From positions 1 through 64,000 of the forward strand of contig NZ_NESH01000007.1 of assembly GCF_003063355.1 (NCBI RefSeq): a stretch of DNA of 64,000 nucleotides, in the 5' to 3' direction. This DNA comes from Limnohabitans sp. Bal53 (GTDB lineage Bacteria; Pseudomonadota; Gammaproteobacteria; Burkholderiales; Burkholderiaceae_C). The first letter of the stretch is position 1. Every line of letters starts with the position of its first letter. Positions 46,801 through 54,661 of this stretch are shown piece after piece. A program made the translations under genes and the position numbers. The notes beneath the pieces were generated by a model. The model did not search any database and was not told the DNA's origin. It worked only from the letters and a program-made list of their open reading frames with translations.

Positions 46801-49800
46801 CGACTCAGCGTACTCACGCAACGCCAAGCCCGTGTGCGACGTCGCATGCTGACGCACATCTTCCGGCGTGCCTTCGGCCACGATCAAGCCCCCGGCATAG
46901 CCACCCTCGGGGCCCAAATCGATCAGCCAGTCACTGGCACGGATCACATCCAGGTTGTGCTCGATGACGATGAGCGAGTGCCCCGCTTCAAGCAACTTGC
47001 GCAAAGCCCGCATGAGCTTGGCGATGTCGTCAAAGTGCAAACCGGTGGTCGGCTCGTCAAACAGAAACAAGGTGCCTTTGCGCGCCAGACTCTGGCGGCT
47101 CTTGGACGCACTCTTGGCGGCCTCGGCCAAAAAGCCCGCGAGCTTGAGGCGCTGCGCCTCACCGCCCGACAAGGTGGGCACAGGTTGGCCCAGCTTCACG
47201 TATTCCAGGCCCACGTCCACGATGGGCTGCAACGCGCGGATCACGTCGCGGTCTTGCGCGAACAAGGCGGCGGCTTCGCTCACCGTCAAGTCCAGCACAT
47301 CGGCCACGTTCAGATGCCTGACACCAGACCCCACAGGGATGGACTGCCGCGCTGCGCTCGCAGTGACGTCGCTTGAAACCTGGCCGTCATCGCGAGCGAA
47401 GCGTGGCGATCCACCCAGAGCCTGGCGCTCGATGGTGATCTCCAGAATTTCAGGACGGTAACGCTTGCCGTCGCAGTCTGGGCAACGCAAATACACGTCG
47501 CTCAAGAACTGCATCTCAACATGCTCAAAGCCCGAGCCGCCGCAGGTGGGGCAGCGGCCGTCGCCGCCGTTGAAGCTGAACTTGCTCGCGGTGTAGCCGC
47601 GCTGGCGCGAGAGTGGTGCGGTGGCAAAAATCTCGCGGATCGCGTCCCACGCGCCCACATAACTCACCGGGTTGGAACGGGCGGTTTTGCCGATCGGCGA
47701 CTGGTCGACAAACACCACATCGCTCAGGTGATCTGCGCCCAACAGGCGGTCGTGCGCGCCGGGTGTTTCGGTGGCTTTGCCAAAGTGACGCATGAGCGCC
47801 GGGGCCAGCACGTCTTGTATCAAGCTTGACTTGCCCGAACCGCTCACGCCGGTGATGGTGACCAAGCGCTGCAGCGGGAAGTCCACACTGATGTTTTGCA
47901 GGTTGTGCTCGCGTGCGCCTTCCAAAATCAAACGCGGCGTGCTGTCGCTCACCATGCGCTTGAAGCCCAGGCCCACTTGTTTGCGCCCGCCCAAGTACGC
48001 GCCCGTGAGCGTGTCGGCATTGCGCAGGTCGGCGGTGGTGCCGTCAAACACGATTTGCCCACCGCGCTCGCCGGGGCCCGGCCCCATGTCGATCATGCGG
48101 TCGGCAGCCATCATCACGGCCGGGTCGTGCTCGACCACCACCAGGGTGTTGCCCGCGTCACGCAGGCGGTGCATGGCCAAGGTGATGCGGTGCATGTCAC
48201 GCGGGTGCAGTCCGATGCTGGGCTCGTCGAGCACGAACAGGGTGTTGACGAGGCTGGTGCCGAGAGCGGTGGTGAGGTTGATGCGCTGGACTTCGCCGCC
48301 GCTGAGTGTGCGGCTTTGGCGGTCGAGGGTGAGGTAGCCAATGCCCACGTCGCACAGGTATTTGAGGCGGGTGGTGATTTCTTCCAGCAGCAACTGCAGG
48401 GCTTTTTGTTCGGCGCTTGGGCCTTTTGTTGTGCCCTGTGCTGTTGCCTCTGTGGTTTCTGCGGAGGTTCGGTCTGCATCAGAGCGGGGGGCGGGCTCCT
48501 CATGAGGCGGGGGTACGCCAAAATCGTCGCCCGCCCCCCGCTCTGACGCAGACCTTGTGGTGGATCGATCGTCCTGTGCCTTCTCTGTCTTTGTCGCTGC
48601 CTCTGTCTCTGTCGATGCCTGTGCTGCTGCTTGTGCACCCGCCCCTACGGCTTCGCCCGGGGATGGGCTGGGCGACGATTTCGGTGTACCCCCGCCGTAT
48701 GAGGAGCCCAGCCCATCCCCGGCCGAAGCCTCCCCTGCCATGCCCACGGCAGCCTGCCCCAAATGACCTGAAGCCGACAACCGGTCAAAGAACAATCGCA
48801 ACCGATCGAGCGGCATGATCATCATGTCGTGCAGGCTCAAACCCGGCAACGACTCCAACTGCGCCCGCGACCACTTCACCCCCGCTGGCATGAAACGCTT
48901 TTCCACTGGCAAAACCCCATCCGCATCCGAGTGGCTGCCGATGCGCCAGAGCAAACTCTCGGTCTTCAAACGAGCCCCTTGGCAGGTTGGGCACTCGGTA
49001 TAACTGCGGTACTTGGACAAGAGCACCCGGATGTGCATCTTGTAGGCCTTGCTCTCCAGGTACTCAAAAAAGCGCTTCACGCCATACCACTGGTGGTTCC
49101 AGCGGCCCTTCCACTCGGGTGAACCGTTGATCACCCAATCTTGCTGCGCCTTCGTCAGTTTGTCCCAAGGCGTGTCACGCGGAATGCCGGCGGCCTCGGC
49201 GTGGCGCATCAGGTCGTCTTGGTTTTCTTGCCAAGCCGGTGTTTGCAGCGTCTTGATGGCCCCAGCCCGCAGCGTGAGCTTGGGGTTGGGAATGACCAAG
49301 CCGTAATCGACCCCGATCACCCGCCCAAAACCCCGGCAGGTTTCACACGCGCCCACTGCGGAGTTGAACGAAAACATCGACGGGATCGGGTCGGTGTAAC
49401 GCTGGTCGCTGTCTGGGCAATGCAGGCCAGTTGAAAAGCGCCAGATGTCGAAGCCGCTGGCCGGCTCAGAGATGGATGGCCGCGCTTCGCTCGCCATGAC
49501 AAGACCCGCGTCCATGGGTAGCTGCGCCTCGCTCGCCACGACAAAACCAGCATCTATGGATGACCGCGCTTCGCTCTCCAAAACAAAACCAGCGTCATCG
49601 CGAGGCACGAAGCGATCCATGGATGAAGGGACACTGCTCGCCACAGCGGAGGGCAAATTGGGATCTGACCCCGATTTCTCCACGTACACATTCAGGCGGC
49701 CACCGCGTTTGAGGGCCACTTCGATGGCTTCGACCACGCGGGCTTTTTCGGCGTTGCCGATGCGAAAGCGATCGGCGATCACGTCCAGCACCTTGCGTGG

Positions 49801-50379
49801 TCCGGTGGGTGTGGCCACTTCGCGTTCAGCCTGCACCTTGGTGAAGCCGCTGGCGGACAGCCACTGCTCAACCTGCTCGGCGCTGGTGTTGGCGGGCAGC
49901 TCGACCGGGAAGGTCAGGTACAGGCGCGGGTCGCCCGCTTGCGCGGCACGCTGGGCCAGTTCGGCGTAAATCGTGTCGGGGTTGTCGTGGCGCACCGGCT
50001 GCGCGGTGTCTTTGTCAAACAACTGACCCAGGCGGGCGAACAACAACTTCAGGTGGTCGTTCAGCTCGGTCATGGTGCCCACGGTGGAGCGTGAGCTGCG
50101 CACCGGGTTGGTCTGGTCAATCGCAATCGCCGGGGGCACGCCTTCGACCTTGTCCACTGCCGGTTTGTCCATGCGGTCCAAAAACTGGCGGGCGTAGGCG
50201 CTGAAGGTCTCCACATAACGGCGCTGGCCTTCGGCGTACAGCGTGTCAAACACCAGACTCGACTTGCCCGAGCCGCTGGGCCCGGTGACCACCGTCAGCT
50301 CACCCGTGCGGATGTCCAGATCGATGTTTTTGAGGTTGTGCTGACGGGCACCACGGATACGGATGAGACCTTGGGACAT
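43810..50379 (-). CDS. uvrA: Double-length UvrA (excinuclease ABC subunit A) with in-frame repeat insertions
   Basis: A 2189-residue protein, about twice the length of ordinary UvrA: two complete UvrA units in one chain. Four Walker A motifs (GPSGSGKS at 33-40, then three GVSGSGKS) and four LSGGE signatures are present. The C-terminal zinc finger of each unit is intact (RCPTCGGSGFEHV with RCPDCDG; RCPSCEGQGMRTI with HCETCRG). The first zinc site is CPAC/CPDC in unit two but CPDS/CETC in unit one, so one ligand is lost. UvrA scans DNA for bulky lesions and loads UvrB. Fused UvrA proteins are known in Burkholderiales, but linkers near residues 250-303, 549-640, 988-1013, 1213-1238 and 1801-1826 are built from repeats listed separately. 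Whether this replaces the normal UvrA cannot be judged from one window. Confidence 0.93.
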   Translation of the reverse strand: MSQGLIRIRGARQHNLKNIDLDIRTGELTVVTGPSGSGKSSLVFDTLYAEGQRRYVETFSAYARQFLDRMDKPAVDKVEGVPPAIAIDQTNPVRSSRSTVGTMTELNDHLKLLFARLGQLFDKDTAQPVRHDNPDTIYAELAQRAAQAGDPRLYLTFPVELPANTSAEQVEQWLSASGFTKVQAEREVATPTGPRKVLDVIADRFRIGNAEKARVVEAIEVALKRGGRLNVYVEKSGSDPNLPSAVASSVPSSMDRFVPRDDAGFVLESEARSSIDAGFVVASEAQLPMDAGLVMASEARPSISEPASGFDIWRFSTGLHCPDSDQRYTDPIPSMFSFNSAVGACETCRGFGRVIGVDYGLVIPNPKLTLRAGAIKTLQTPAWQENQDDLMRHAEAAGIPRDTPWDKLTKAQQDWVINGSPEWKGRWNHQWYGVKRFFEYLESKAYKMHIRVLLSKYRSYTECPTCQGARLKTESLLWRIGSHSDADGVLPVEKRFMPAGVKWSRAQLESLPGLSLHDMMIMPLDRLRLFFDRLSASGHLGQAAVGMAGEASAGDGLGSSYGGGTPKSSPSPSPGEAVGAGAQAAAQASTETEAATKTEKAQDDRSTTRSASERGAGDDFGVPPPHEEPAPRSDADRTSAETTEATAQGTTKGPSAEQKALQLLLEEITTRLKYLCDVGIGYLTLDRQSRTLSGGEVQRINLTTALGTSLVNTLFVLDEPSIGLHPRDMHRITLAMHRLRDAGNTLVVVEHDPAVMMAADRMIDMGPGPGERGGQIVFDGTTADLRNADTLTGAYLGGRKQVGLGFKRMVSDSTPRLILEGAREHNLQNISVDFPLQRLVTITGVSGSGKSSLIQDVLAPALMRHFGKATETPGAHDRLLGADHLSDVVFVDQSPIGKTARSNPVSYVGAWDAIREIFATAPLSRQRGYTASKFSFNGGDGRCPTCGGSGFEHVEMQFLSDVYLRCPDCDGKRYRPEILEITIERQALGGSPRFARDDGQVSSDVTASAARQSIPVGSGVRHLNVADVLDLTVSEAAALFAQDRDVIRALQPIVDVGLEYVKLGQPVPTLSGGEAQRLKLAGFLAEAAKSASKSRQSLARKGTLFLFDEPTTGLHFDDIAKLMRALRKLLEAGHSLIVIEHNLDVIRASDWLIDLGPEGGYAGGLIVAEGTPEDVRQHATSHTGLALREYAESMGEVLGVAERLSADVYARGGEAAVSAGSSYGGGTPKSSPSDTAASLASVRSQGGVKGSTPQRRAPVLNNNIQIVNAKEHNLKNLSVNIPRGSFNVVTGVSGSGKSTLAFDILFNEGQRRYLESLNAYARSIVQPAGRPEVDAVYGIPPTVAIEQRLSRGGRKSTVGTTTEVWHFLRLLYVKLGIQHCVHDNTPVQPQTPDSIIAQLMTQFRGQHIGLLAPLVVNRKGVYTELADWARPRGYTHLRVDGDFLPTQGFPRIDRFKEHNIELPVASLDVLPTNETALRQALTKTLEHGKGVVHVLSDLDGLREAMFSGESTARIGQHRVFSTLRACPACDTSYAELDPRLFSYNSKHGWCPDCVGTGVKLSKDERLVFDDSVQDDKNKGREQSFAEPEIEDLAHVACPTCEGTRLNATARAVRLGAAPGQGWRITDIASLSVTDVRHWVDKLQLTGRDADIARDLVPEIKSRLEFLEEVGLGYLTLDRGAPTLSGGEAQRIRLAAQLGSNLQGVCYVLDEPTIGLHARDNRILLNALQSLSDKGNTLVVVEHDEDTIRRADHIIDIGPSAGKRGGRLVAEGSVADITASADSQTGRYLLHAMKHPMQMRRLVDASPRSARDDEKSVIARSAATRQSMPDAPPAPELQWLTLNGANLHNLRQVDVQVPLKRLVAVTGVSGSGKSTLARDVLLANVQALVSQRSTLAGRTAQDAGQRVALNACSDVQGFETIDRVLEVDQTPIGKTPRSCPATYIGFWDTVRKLFAETLEAKARGYAAGRFSFNTGEGRCPSCEGQGMRTIEMSFLPDVKVHCETCRGARFNPETLAVTWRGKSIGDVLQMEVDEAVDFFASMPAIAHPLQLLKDVGLGYLTLGQPSPTLSGGEAQRIKLVTELTKVRDEVGKRGNKAPHTLYVLDEPTVGLHMADVDKLISVLHRLVNAGHSVVVIEHDLDVIAEADWVIDLGPEGGNAGGRIVAAATPEALVRLGTHTGVALGPVLARV
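44901..44975. repeat. Palindromic repeat, family B copy 1, inside uvrA
   Basis: Imperfect inverted repeat: arm one (TGGATTGCCGCGTCGCTG, then CGCTCCTCGCAATGACG) pairs with arm two (CGTCATCGCGAGCGGAG, then CGTGGCGAGGCATCCA) across a 7-base spacer. It is read in frame as SPRSARDDEKSVIARSAATRQS near residues 1803-1824 of UvrA. The sequence type (GGATTGCC...GCAATGACG) is a dispersed repeat common in proteobacterial genomes. Confidence 0.75.
46665..46742. repeat. Variable-stem element, family A copy 1, inside uvrA
   Basis: A 32-bp core (GACGATTTCGGTGTAC...GTATGAGGA, 46688-46719) is enclosed by 23-bp arms at 46665-46687 and 46720-46742. The arms are reverse complements except at one base (GCGAGGCTGCGG...). 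It is read in frame on the minus strand, with the core coding for SSYGGGTPKSS. The core is identical to copy 3, but the arms are unrelated. Confidence 0.8.
47340..47413. repeat. Palindromic repeat, family B copy 2, inside uvrA
   Basis: Arms at 47340-47368 (TGGACTGCCGCGCTGCG...) and 47385-47413 (CGTCATCGCGAGCG...GGCGATCCA) are imperfect reverse complements. It is read in frame as GGSPRFARDDGQ and TASAARQSIPVG near residues 988-1013. Same family as the copy at 44901. Confidence 0.75.
48471..48554. repeat. Variable-stem element, family A copy 2 (inverted), inside uvrA
   Basis: The core at 48497-48528 is the family core in the opposite orientation with about four base changes. It is enclosed by 26-bp arms at 48471-48496 and 48529-48554 (GGTCTGC-TCAGAGCGGG...) that are reverse complements except for one base. 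Because of the inversion the core codes for DDFGVPPPHEEP. It lies in a long low-complexity linker near residues 609-637. Confidence 0.8.
48650..48731. repeat. Variable-stem element, family A copy 3, inside uvrA
   Basis: The 32-bp core at 48675-48706 is identical to copy 1. It is enclosed by 25-bp arms at 48650-48674 (GGCTTCGCCCGGGG...) and 48707-48731 that match as reverse complements except at one base. It is read in frame with the core as SSYGGGTPKSS, near residues 550-577. Confidence 0.8.
49472..49625. repeat. Three 42-bp tandem repeats plus a family-B half-arm inside uvrA
   Basis: Units at 49472-49513, 49514-49555 and 49556-49597 each begin ATGGATGRCCGCGC or a close variant. Being 14 codons long, they stay in frame, giving GLVMASEARPSI, GFVVASEAQLPMDA and GFVLESEARSSIDA. 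The last unit is followed by TCGCGAGGCACGAAGCGATC, a family-B-like arm. This suggests expansion of an inserted family-B element. Confidence 0.75.
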
Positions 50380-50562
50380 GGACGGGCTTTATGGGGTGGA
50401 GGCCAAACATTCTAGGGCCGCACCCCTTGTCCCTCGGGGATGCTGCGCTTGCCCCTTTTTCTTGACCGGGATCAGGAAAAACACGGGCCCGTGTGGCCTG
50501 GCGCACGCGGCGTCTGCCACAATGAAATTCGGTCATCACCCCCGAAAGAACGGATTTAGCGC

Positions 50563-52425
50563 ATGTCATCCTCACCCACCGACTGCTCGGACAGCCTGGC
50601 CCAACACCGCGTTTGGGGTTTGCTCAGCGCTTCGGCCCGGCAAGACCTGTTGACACAAAGTGAAGTGCTGGATTTGCACGCAGGCGATCGGCTGGCCCAT
50701 GCGGGCCAATGGCGTGCCCATTTGTGGCTGATTTTGCAGGGCCGTGTGGACCTGGACGACCCGGAACTGGCGCGCACCCACACGCTGCTGTCGGGCGAGT
50801 TTTTTGGTGCTGGCGTGACGCCTTGGACGCTGCAACAAAGCTGCCACGTGACCTGCACCCAAGACACCCGCTTGCTGCAAGTGCCCGAGGCCTGCCTGAA
50901 AGCCCTGCTGGCCCGCGAACCAGCGCTCACCCCCTTCTTGCCTATACCCCTGGATGGCCGACAGCCTGGCGCCCCAGCGACTGCAACCGCACCCAGCAAC
51001 GACACCAACTTGCTCAGCATGCGCTTGCAAGACTTGATCAAGCACCCGCCCATCACCTTGCCGCCTCAGGCCAGCGTGCTGGAGGTGGCCCGCACCATGC
51101 GCGAGCGCGGTGTTTCCTCGGTCATGTTGGTCGAGCAGGGCCACCTGTTCGGCCTGGTCACCGACCGCGACTTGCGCAACCAGGTGGTGGCCGAAGGGCT
51201 GGACCTGTCGCGCCCGGCCGCCGACATCGCCACCCTCGCACCCTTGACGCTGGACCAGCGCAGCCCCGCTTTTGAGGCCCTGCTGCTGATGACACGGCAC
51301 AACATCCACCATGTGCCCATCATGGACGGCCATCGCATCGCCGGCATGGTGACCGCCACCGACCTGACCCAGCAGCAAAGCACCTCGGCGGTGTATTTGG
51401 CAGGCGACATCCACCAGCAAAATAGGCTGGACGGGTTGGTGGCCATCAGCCAACGTGTCAAAGCCCTGCAACAAAACCTGAGCGCAGCGCACACCAGCGC
51501 CTACAACACCGGCCACGTCATCACCACCATCACCGACGCGCTGACCAGCCGCCTGATTCACCTGGCCGAAGCCGAACTCGGCCCGCCGCCAGTGGACTAT
51601 GTGTGGGTGGCAGCCGGCTCACAAGGGCGTTGCGAGCAAACCGCCAAGTCGGACCAAGACAACTGCATGGTGCTCCATGACGCCTACGACCCGGCCCAAC
51701 ACGGCGACTATTTCAAGGCCCTGGCCCGCCGCGTGTGTGATGGCTTGGCCGCTTGCGGCTACATCCACTGCCCGGGCGAGATGATGGCCATGACCGACCA
51801 GTGGCGTCAGCCGCTGCATGTTTGGCGGCAGTATTTTGAGAAGTGGACGCACACCCCAGACCCCAAGGCCTTGATGCTGGTGACGGTGTTTTTTGACCTG
51901 CGTGCTGTACACGGCCAGCACGCACTGTTGCACAGCTTGCGCAGTGAAGTGCTGGCACAGACACCCAAGCAAAGCCTGTTTTTGGCGCATGTGGTGAACA
52001 ACGCACAAAAGCAACGCCCGCCGCTCAACCTGTTTGGCCAGATCTCGCTGATCCGAGGCGGAGAACACGCGGGCACCGTGGACTTGAAACACCAGGCGAT
52101 TGCGCCCATCGTGGACCTGGGGCGCATTTACGCGCTGGCTGCAGGCCTGCACGAGGTCAACACCAGCGACCGCATCGAGCAAGCCGCCCAAATGGGTGAG
52201 CTGTCGGAGCAAGGCTCACGCGACTTGCGCGACGCGCTGGAGTTCGTCTCCAGCCAGCGCATCACGCACCAGACCCAGCGCATGCAGCAAGGCCTGGAGC
52301 CCGACAACTACCTGCACCTGCAAGAGCTGTCGAACTTCGAGCGCGGCCACCTGCGCGATGCGTTTTCGGTCATCCAGTCGCTGCAAAACGTGCTGGGCCA
52401 GCGCTACCAGTCGGGGCGTTTTTAA
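50563..52425 (+). CDS. Cyclic-nucleotide-binding/CBS/DUF294 nucleotidyltransferase-like protein
   Basis: Signalling protein of 620 residues. An N-terminal cyclic-nucleotide-type barrel occupies about 15-125. Two CBS domains lie near 150-275 (VLEVARTMRERGVSSVMLVE, HRIAGMVTATDLT). A DUF294 nucleotidyltransferase-like domain near 315-450 carries WVAAGSQGRCEQTAKSDQDN with the acidic pair, and DUF294_C follows. Such GlnD-like proteins are thought to sense adenine nucleotides and are often encoded beside a DnaQ-like exonuclease and an acetate-type symporter, as here. The gene converges on the exonuclease gene. Confidence 0.85.
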   Translation: MSSSPTDCSDSLAQHRVWGLLSASARQDLLTQSEVLDLHAGDRLAHAGQWRAHLWLILQGRVDLDDPELARTHTLLSGEFFGAGVTPWTLQQSCHVTCTQDTRLLQVPEACLKALLAREPALTPFLPIPLDGRQPGAPATATAPSNDTNLLSMRLQDLIKHPPITLPPQASVLEVARTMRERGVSSVMLVEQGHLFGLVTDRDLRNQVVAEGLDLSRPAADIATLAPLTLDQRSPAFEALLLMTRHNIHHVPIMDGHRIAGMVTATDLTQQQSTSAVYLAGDIHQQNRLDGLVAISQRVKALQQNLSAAHTSAYNTGHVITTITDALTSRLIHLAEAELGPPPVDYVWVAAGSQGRCEQTAKSDQDNCMVLHDAYDPAQHGDYFKALARRVCDGLAACGYIHCPGEMMAMTDQWRQPLHVWRQYFEKWTHTPDPKALMLVTVFFDLRAVHGQHALLHSLRSEVLAQTPKQSLFLAHVVNNAQKQRPPLNLFGQISLIRGGEHAGTVDLKHQAIAPIVDLGRIYALAAGLHEVNTSDRIEQAAQMGELSEQGSRDLRDALEFVSSQRITHQTQRMQQGLEPDNYLHLQELSNFERGHLRDAFSVIQSLQNVLGQRYQSGRF

Positions 52426-52437
52426 GGCCCCGGTGGC

Positions 52438-54618
52438 TCAGTATTTCAAACGTGCGTAATAGGTTTTTTGCGCCGCTTCGCGGGCCTGGCCCAGGGTGTG
52501 GATGCCCATCTCGGCCAAGAGCGGAATCATGCGCAAAAACACCTCGGCCGTGACCATCGCGTCGCCCAAGGCGGTGTGCCGCCCCAACACGGTGATGTTC
52601 ATGCGCTCGGCAATCGCCTCCAGGCGGTGCGACTCCTGGTTGGGGTGAACAACCGCCGACAGCAGCAAGGTGTCTAGCACCGGTTGGTCAAAGCGCAGGC
52701 CGGTGCTGGCCTCTTTGAGCTGCAAAAACTTCATGTCAAAAGCGGCGTTGTGCGCCACCAGCACCGTGTCGTGGGCATAGGCATGGAAAGTGGGCAGCAC
52801 CTGCCCAATGCGCGGCTGGCCCTGCACCATGGCGGGGCTGATGCCATGGATCGGGATGGACGCAGCCGGAATGCTGCGGCCCGGGTCAATCAGCTGCTCA
52901 AACGCATCTTGGCGCAGCAAGCGGCCGTTGACGATGCGCGCGGCCCCGATCTGGAGGATCTCGTCGCCTTGAGAGGGGTTCAGGCCCGTGGTCTCGGTGT
53001 CGAACACCGTGTAGCTCAGGCTCTTGAGGGGGCGGTCGTCCAAGCTGTGGTGCGACTCCGACATCTGGAACAGGTCAAAGTCGTAGTACTCGGGGCGGCT
53101 GTCTTGGCTCAGCACATGCGCGGCCTCGATGCCTTCTTGCGCCCCGGCCCGGGGCAAGACCAATCGGAAGAAGGCCTGGTGGCGCGTGCGTTCGCGCTCG
53201 AACCACATCACGCCGCCGTGGCGGTCCATCACGTCGCGCACCGTCAAGGGGCTGCGGTCCTGCCCCAAGTGCATCGGGTCCAGCTCCCAGGTCATCACGG
53301 TTTCTGTGCTCATGGCCTGACCGGTCCAGACCAAATCCAGGTGCACCTTGTCAGCGGCCTGCGCCAGCCGCAGCTGCACAAAACGCAGCTCAAACTCGTC
53401 AAACAAACGGCTGGCCAGGTAGGTCAGCACCTGCAGCACCCCAAAGCTGTCCACCTTGAGCCAGACCTGCGAGTTCACCGTGTCCAGCACCACATCGGCC
53501 ATGTCGCGCCCACAATGCGCGGCAATGCGCTGCTGCGCGGCCAGCACCAGGTCCGCGCCCAGCATGTCTTCAAGGGGCCAGCGGGTCTTGAGGGTTTCGG
53601 TGGAGCGGGCCACCAGGTCGGTGATGCGCTGGCCCATAGCACCCACTTCATCGCGCACCGCATGCAGGGATTTCTGCCGCCCCTCAGGGGGCAAATTGTC
53701 CAGAATCAACAGCTCAACGGACGACTGCACCTTGGCCAGCGATGCACGCGTAGCCTCGGCCAAACTCAGCAACCGTTGTTCCCGCTGGGAAGCCTCCTCG
53801 AAACTGTGGGTCACGTTGTCGAGTGTCAACACAAAGCCGTGGATGTCCACGCCACCCGGTTCGGCTCTGGTTTCAACGGCTTCGCCGGATCGAACCGGTG
53901 CCATGTGCACCCGCAACAACTGACCAGAGGTGGTGCTGGTCAGGAACTGTGTAGAAGGCTGACTGGCACCACGCGCCATGCGCTGACGCAGGTTTTCCAG
54001 CGCATGGGCCACCAAGGGCCGGTCAAGCACGGCATAAATCGACCGGCCAATGCCCACCCACTCTGCGCCGCCGGCCACGGAAGAAGCGCCCGACATCAGC
54101 TTGAAAGCCAAACGCGCGCGGTTGTTGAACAACACAATTCGGCCATCCAGGTTGCACACCACCACGCTCTGGTTCAGCTCGGACATCAGCGCGGCCAGGC
54201 GGTTGCGCTCTTGCTGGATGCTTTGGCTGGCCTGTTCCACTTGGGTTTGCACGTCGTCCCGCCAACGGTCACGCTCTGCTGCCAATGCATTGATGGCCTC
54301 GCCCAAGCGCTGCAGCGCGGGCGACTCCGCGCGGACATCGATCCTTTGGCTTCGCGCCGCAGCCTTGAGCAGCTGGACCCTTTCGAGCAAGCGGTCCGGG
54401 CCTTGTGCATATTGGCGATCGTGCCCACGCCAAAACCACACCGACAACCCCACCACGGGCAAGAGCGCCAGCAGCGCCACAGGCCAAACACCCGCCAGCA
54501 GGCTGCCCAGCTGCGCGGCCTGCTCAGGGGTCAGCACGGCCCACACCAGGCCGACGCCCAACACGGCCAAGACCAAAGCGACCACCACCGTCAGGGCTGA
54601 TTGCAACTTCCAATTCAT
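52438..54618 (-). CDS. Membrane-anchored PAS/histidine-kinase-like protein with C-terminal DEDDh 3'-5' exonuclease
   Basis: A 726-residue mosaic. Two N-terminal membrane segments (about 6-27 and 42-61) are followed by a coiled region and a PAS-like domain (LNQSVVVCNLDGRIVLFNNR near 150-169). Next comes a degenerate kinase-like region near 290-490 that lacks a clear phosphoacceptor histidine and G box. The C-terminal exonuclease has motif I YTVFDTETTGLNPSQGDEI, motif II VAHNAAFDMKFL and motif III HTALGDAMVTAEVF, so all DEDDh residues are present. It may digest nucleic acid in response to a sensed signal. The ATG at 54618 starts the first membrane segment. Confidence 0.83.
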   Translation of the reverse strand: MNWKLQSALTVVVALVLAVLGVGLVWAVLTPEQAAQLGSLLAGVWPVALLALLPVVGLSVWFWRGHDRQYAQGPDRLLERVQLLKAAARSQRIDVRAESPALQRLGEAINALAAERDRWRDDVQTQVEQASQSIQQERNRLAALMSELNQSVVVCNLDGRIVLFNNRARLAFKLMSGASSVAGGAEWVGIGRSIYAVLDRPLVAHALENLRQRMARGASQPSTQFLTSTTSGQLLRVHMAPVRSGEAVETRAEPGGVDIHGFVLTLDNVTHSFEEASQREQRLLSLAEATRASLAKVQSSVELLILDNLPPEGRQKSLHAVRDEVGAMGQRITDLVARSTETLKTRWPLEDMLGADLVLAAQQRIAAHCGRDMADVVLDTVNSQVWLKVDSFGVLQVLTYLASRLFDEFELRFVQLRLAQAADKVHLDLVWTGQAMSTETVMTWELDPMHLGQDRSPLTVRDVMDRHGGVMWFERERTRHQAFFRLVLPRAGAQEGIEAAHVLSQDSRPEYYDFDLFQMSESHHSLDDRPLKSLSYTVFDTETTGLNPSQGDEILQIGAARIVNGRLLRQDAFEQLIDPGRSIPAASIPIHGISPAMVQGQPRIGQVLPTFHAYAHDTVLVAHNAAFDMKFLQLKEASTGLRFDQPVLDTLLLSAVVHPNQESHRLEAIAERMNITVLGRHTALGDAMVTAEVFLRMIPLLAEMGIHTLGQAREAAQKTYYARLKY

Positions 54619-54661
54619 GCCGAAGCACCATCCGCTGATGGGGGCAGCCCAAGGATTGGCA

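Noticed and set aside
49472..49597. Tandem 42-bp units considered as a CRISPR array
   Set aside because: The units adjoin without spacers, lie inside a coding frame, and no cas genes are present.
44901..49625. uvrA read as two separate adjacent uvrA genes
   Set aside because: The frame is uninterrupted across the junction near residue 1200, with no stop, start or ribosome site between the two units.
52684..54600. Plus-strand open frame of 638 codons opposite the exonuclease gene
   Set aside because: Antisense shadow; low-complexity His/Gln/Arg-rich translation and no domains.
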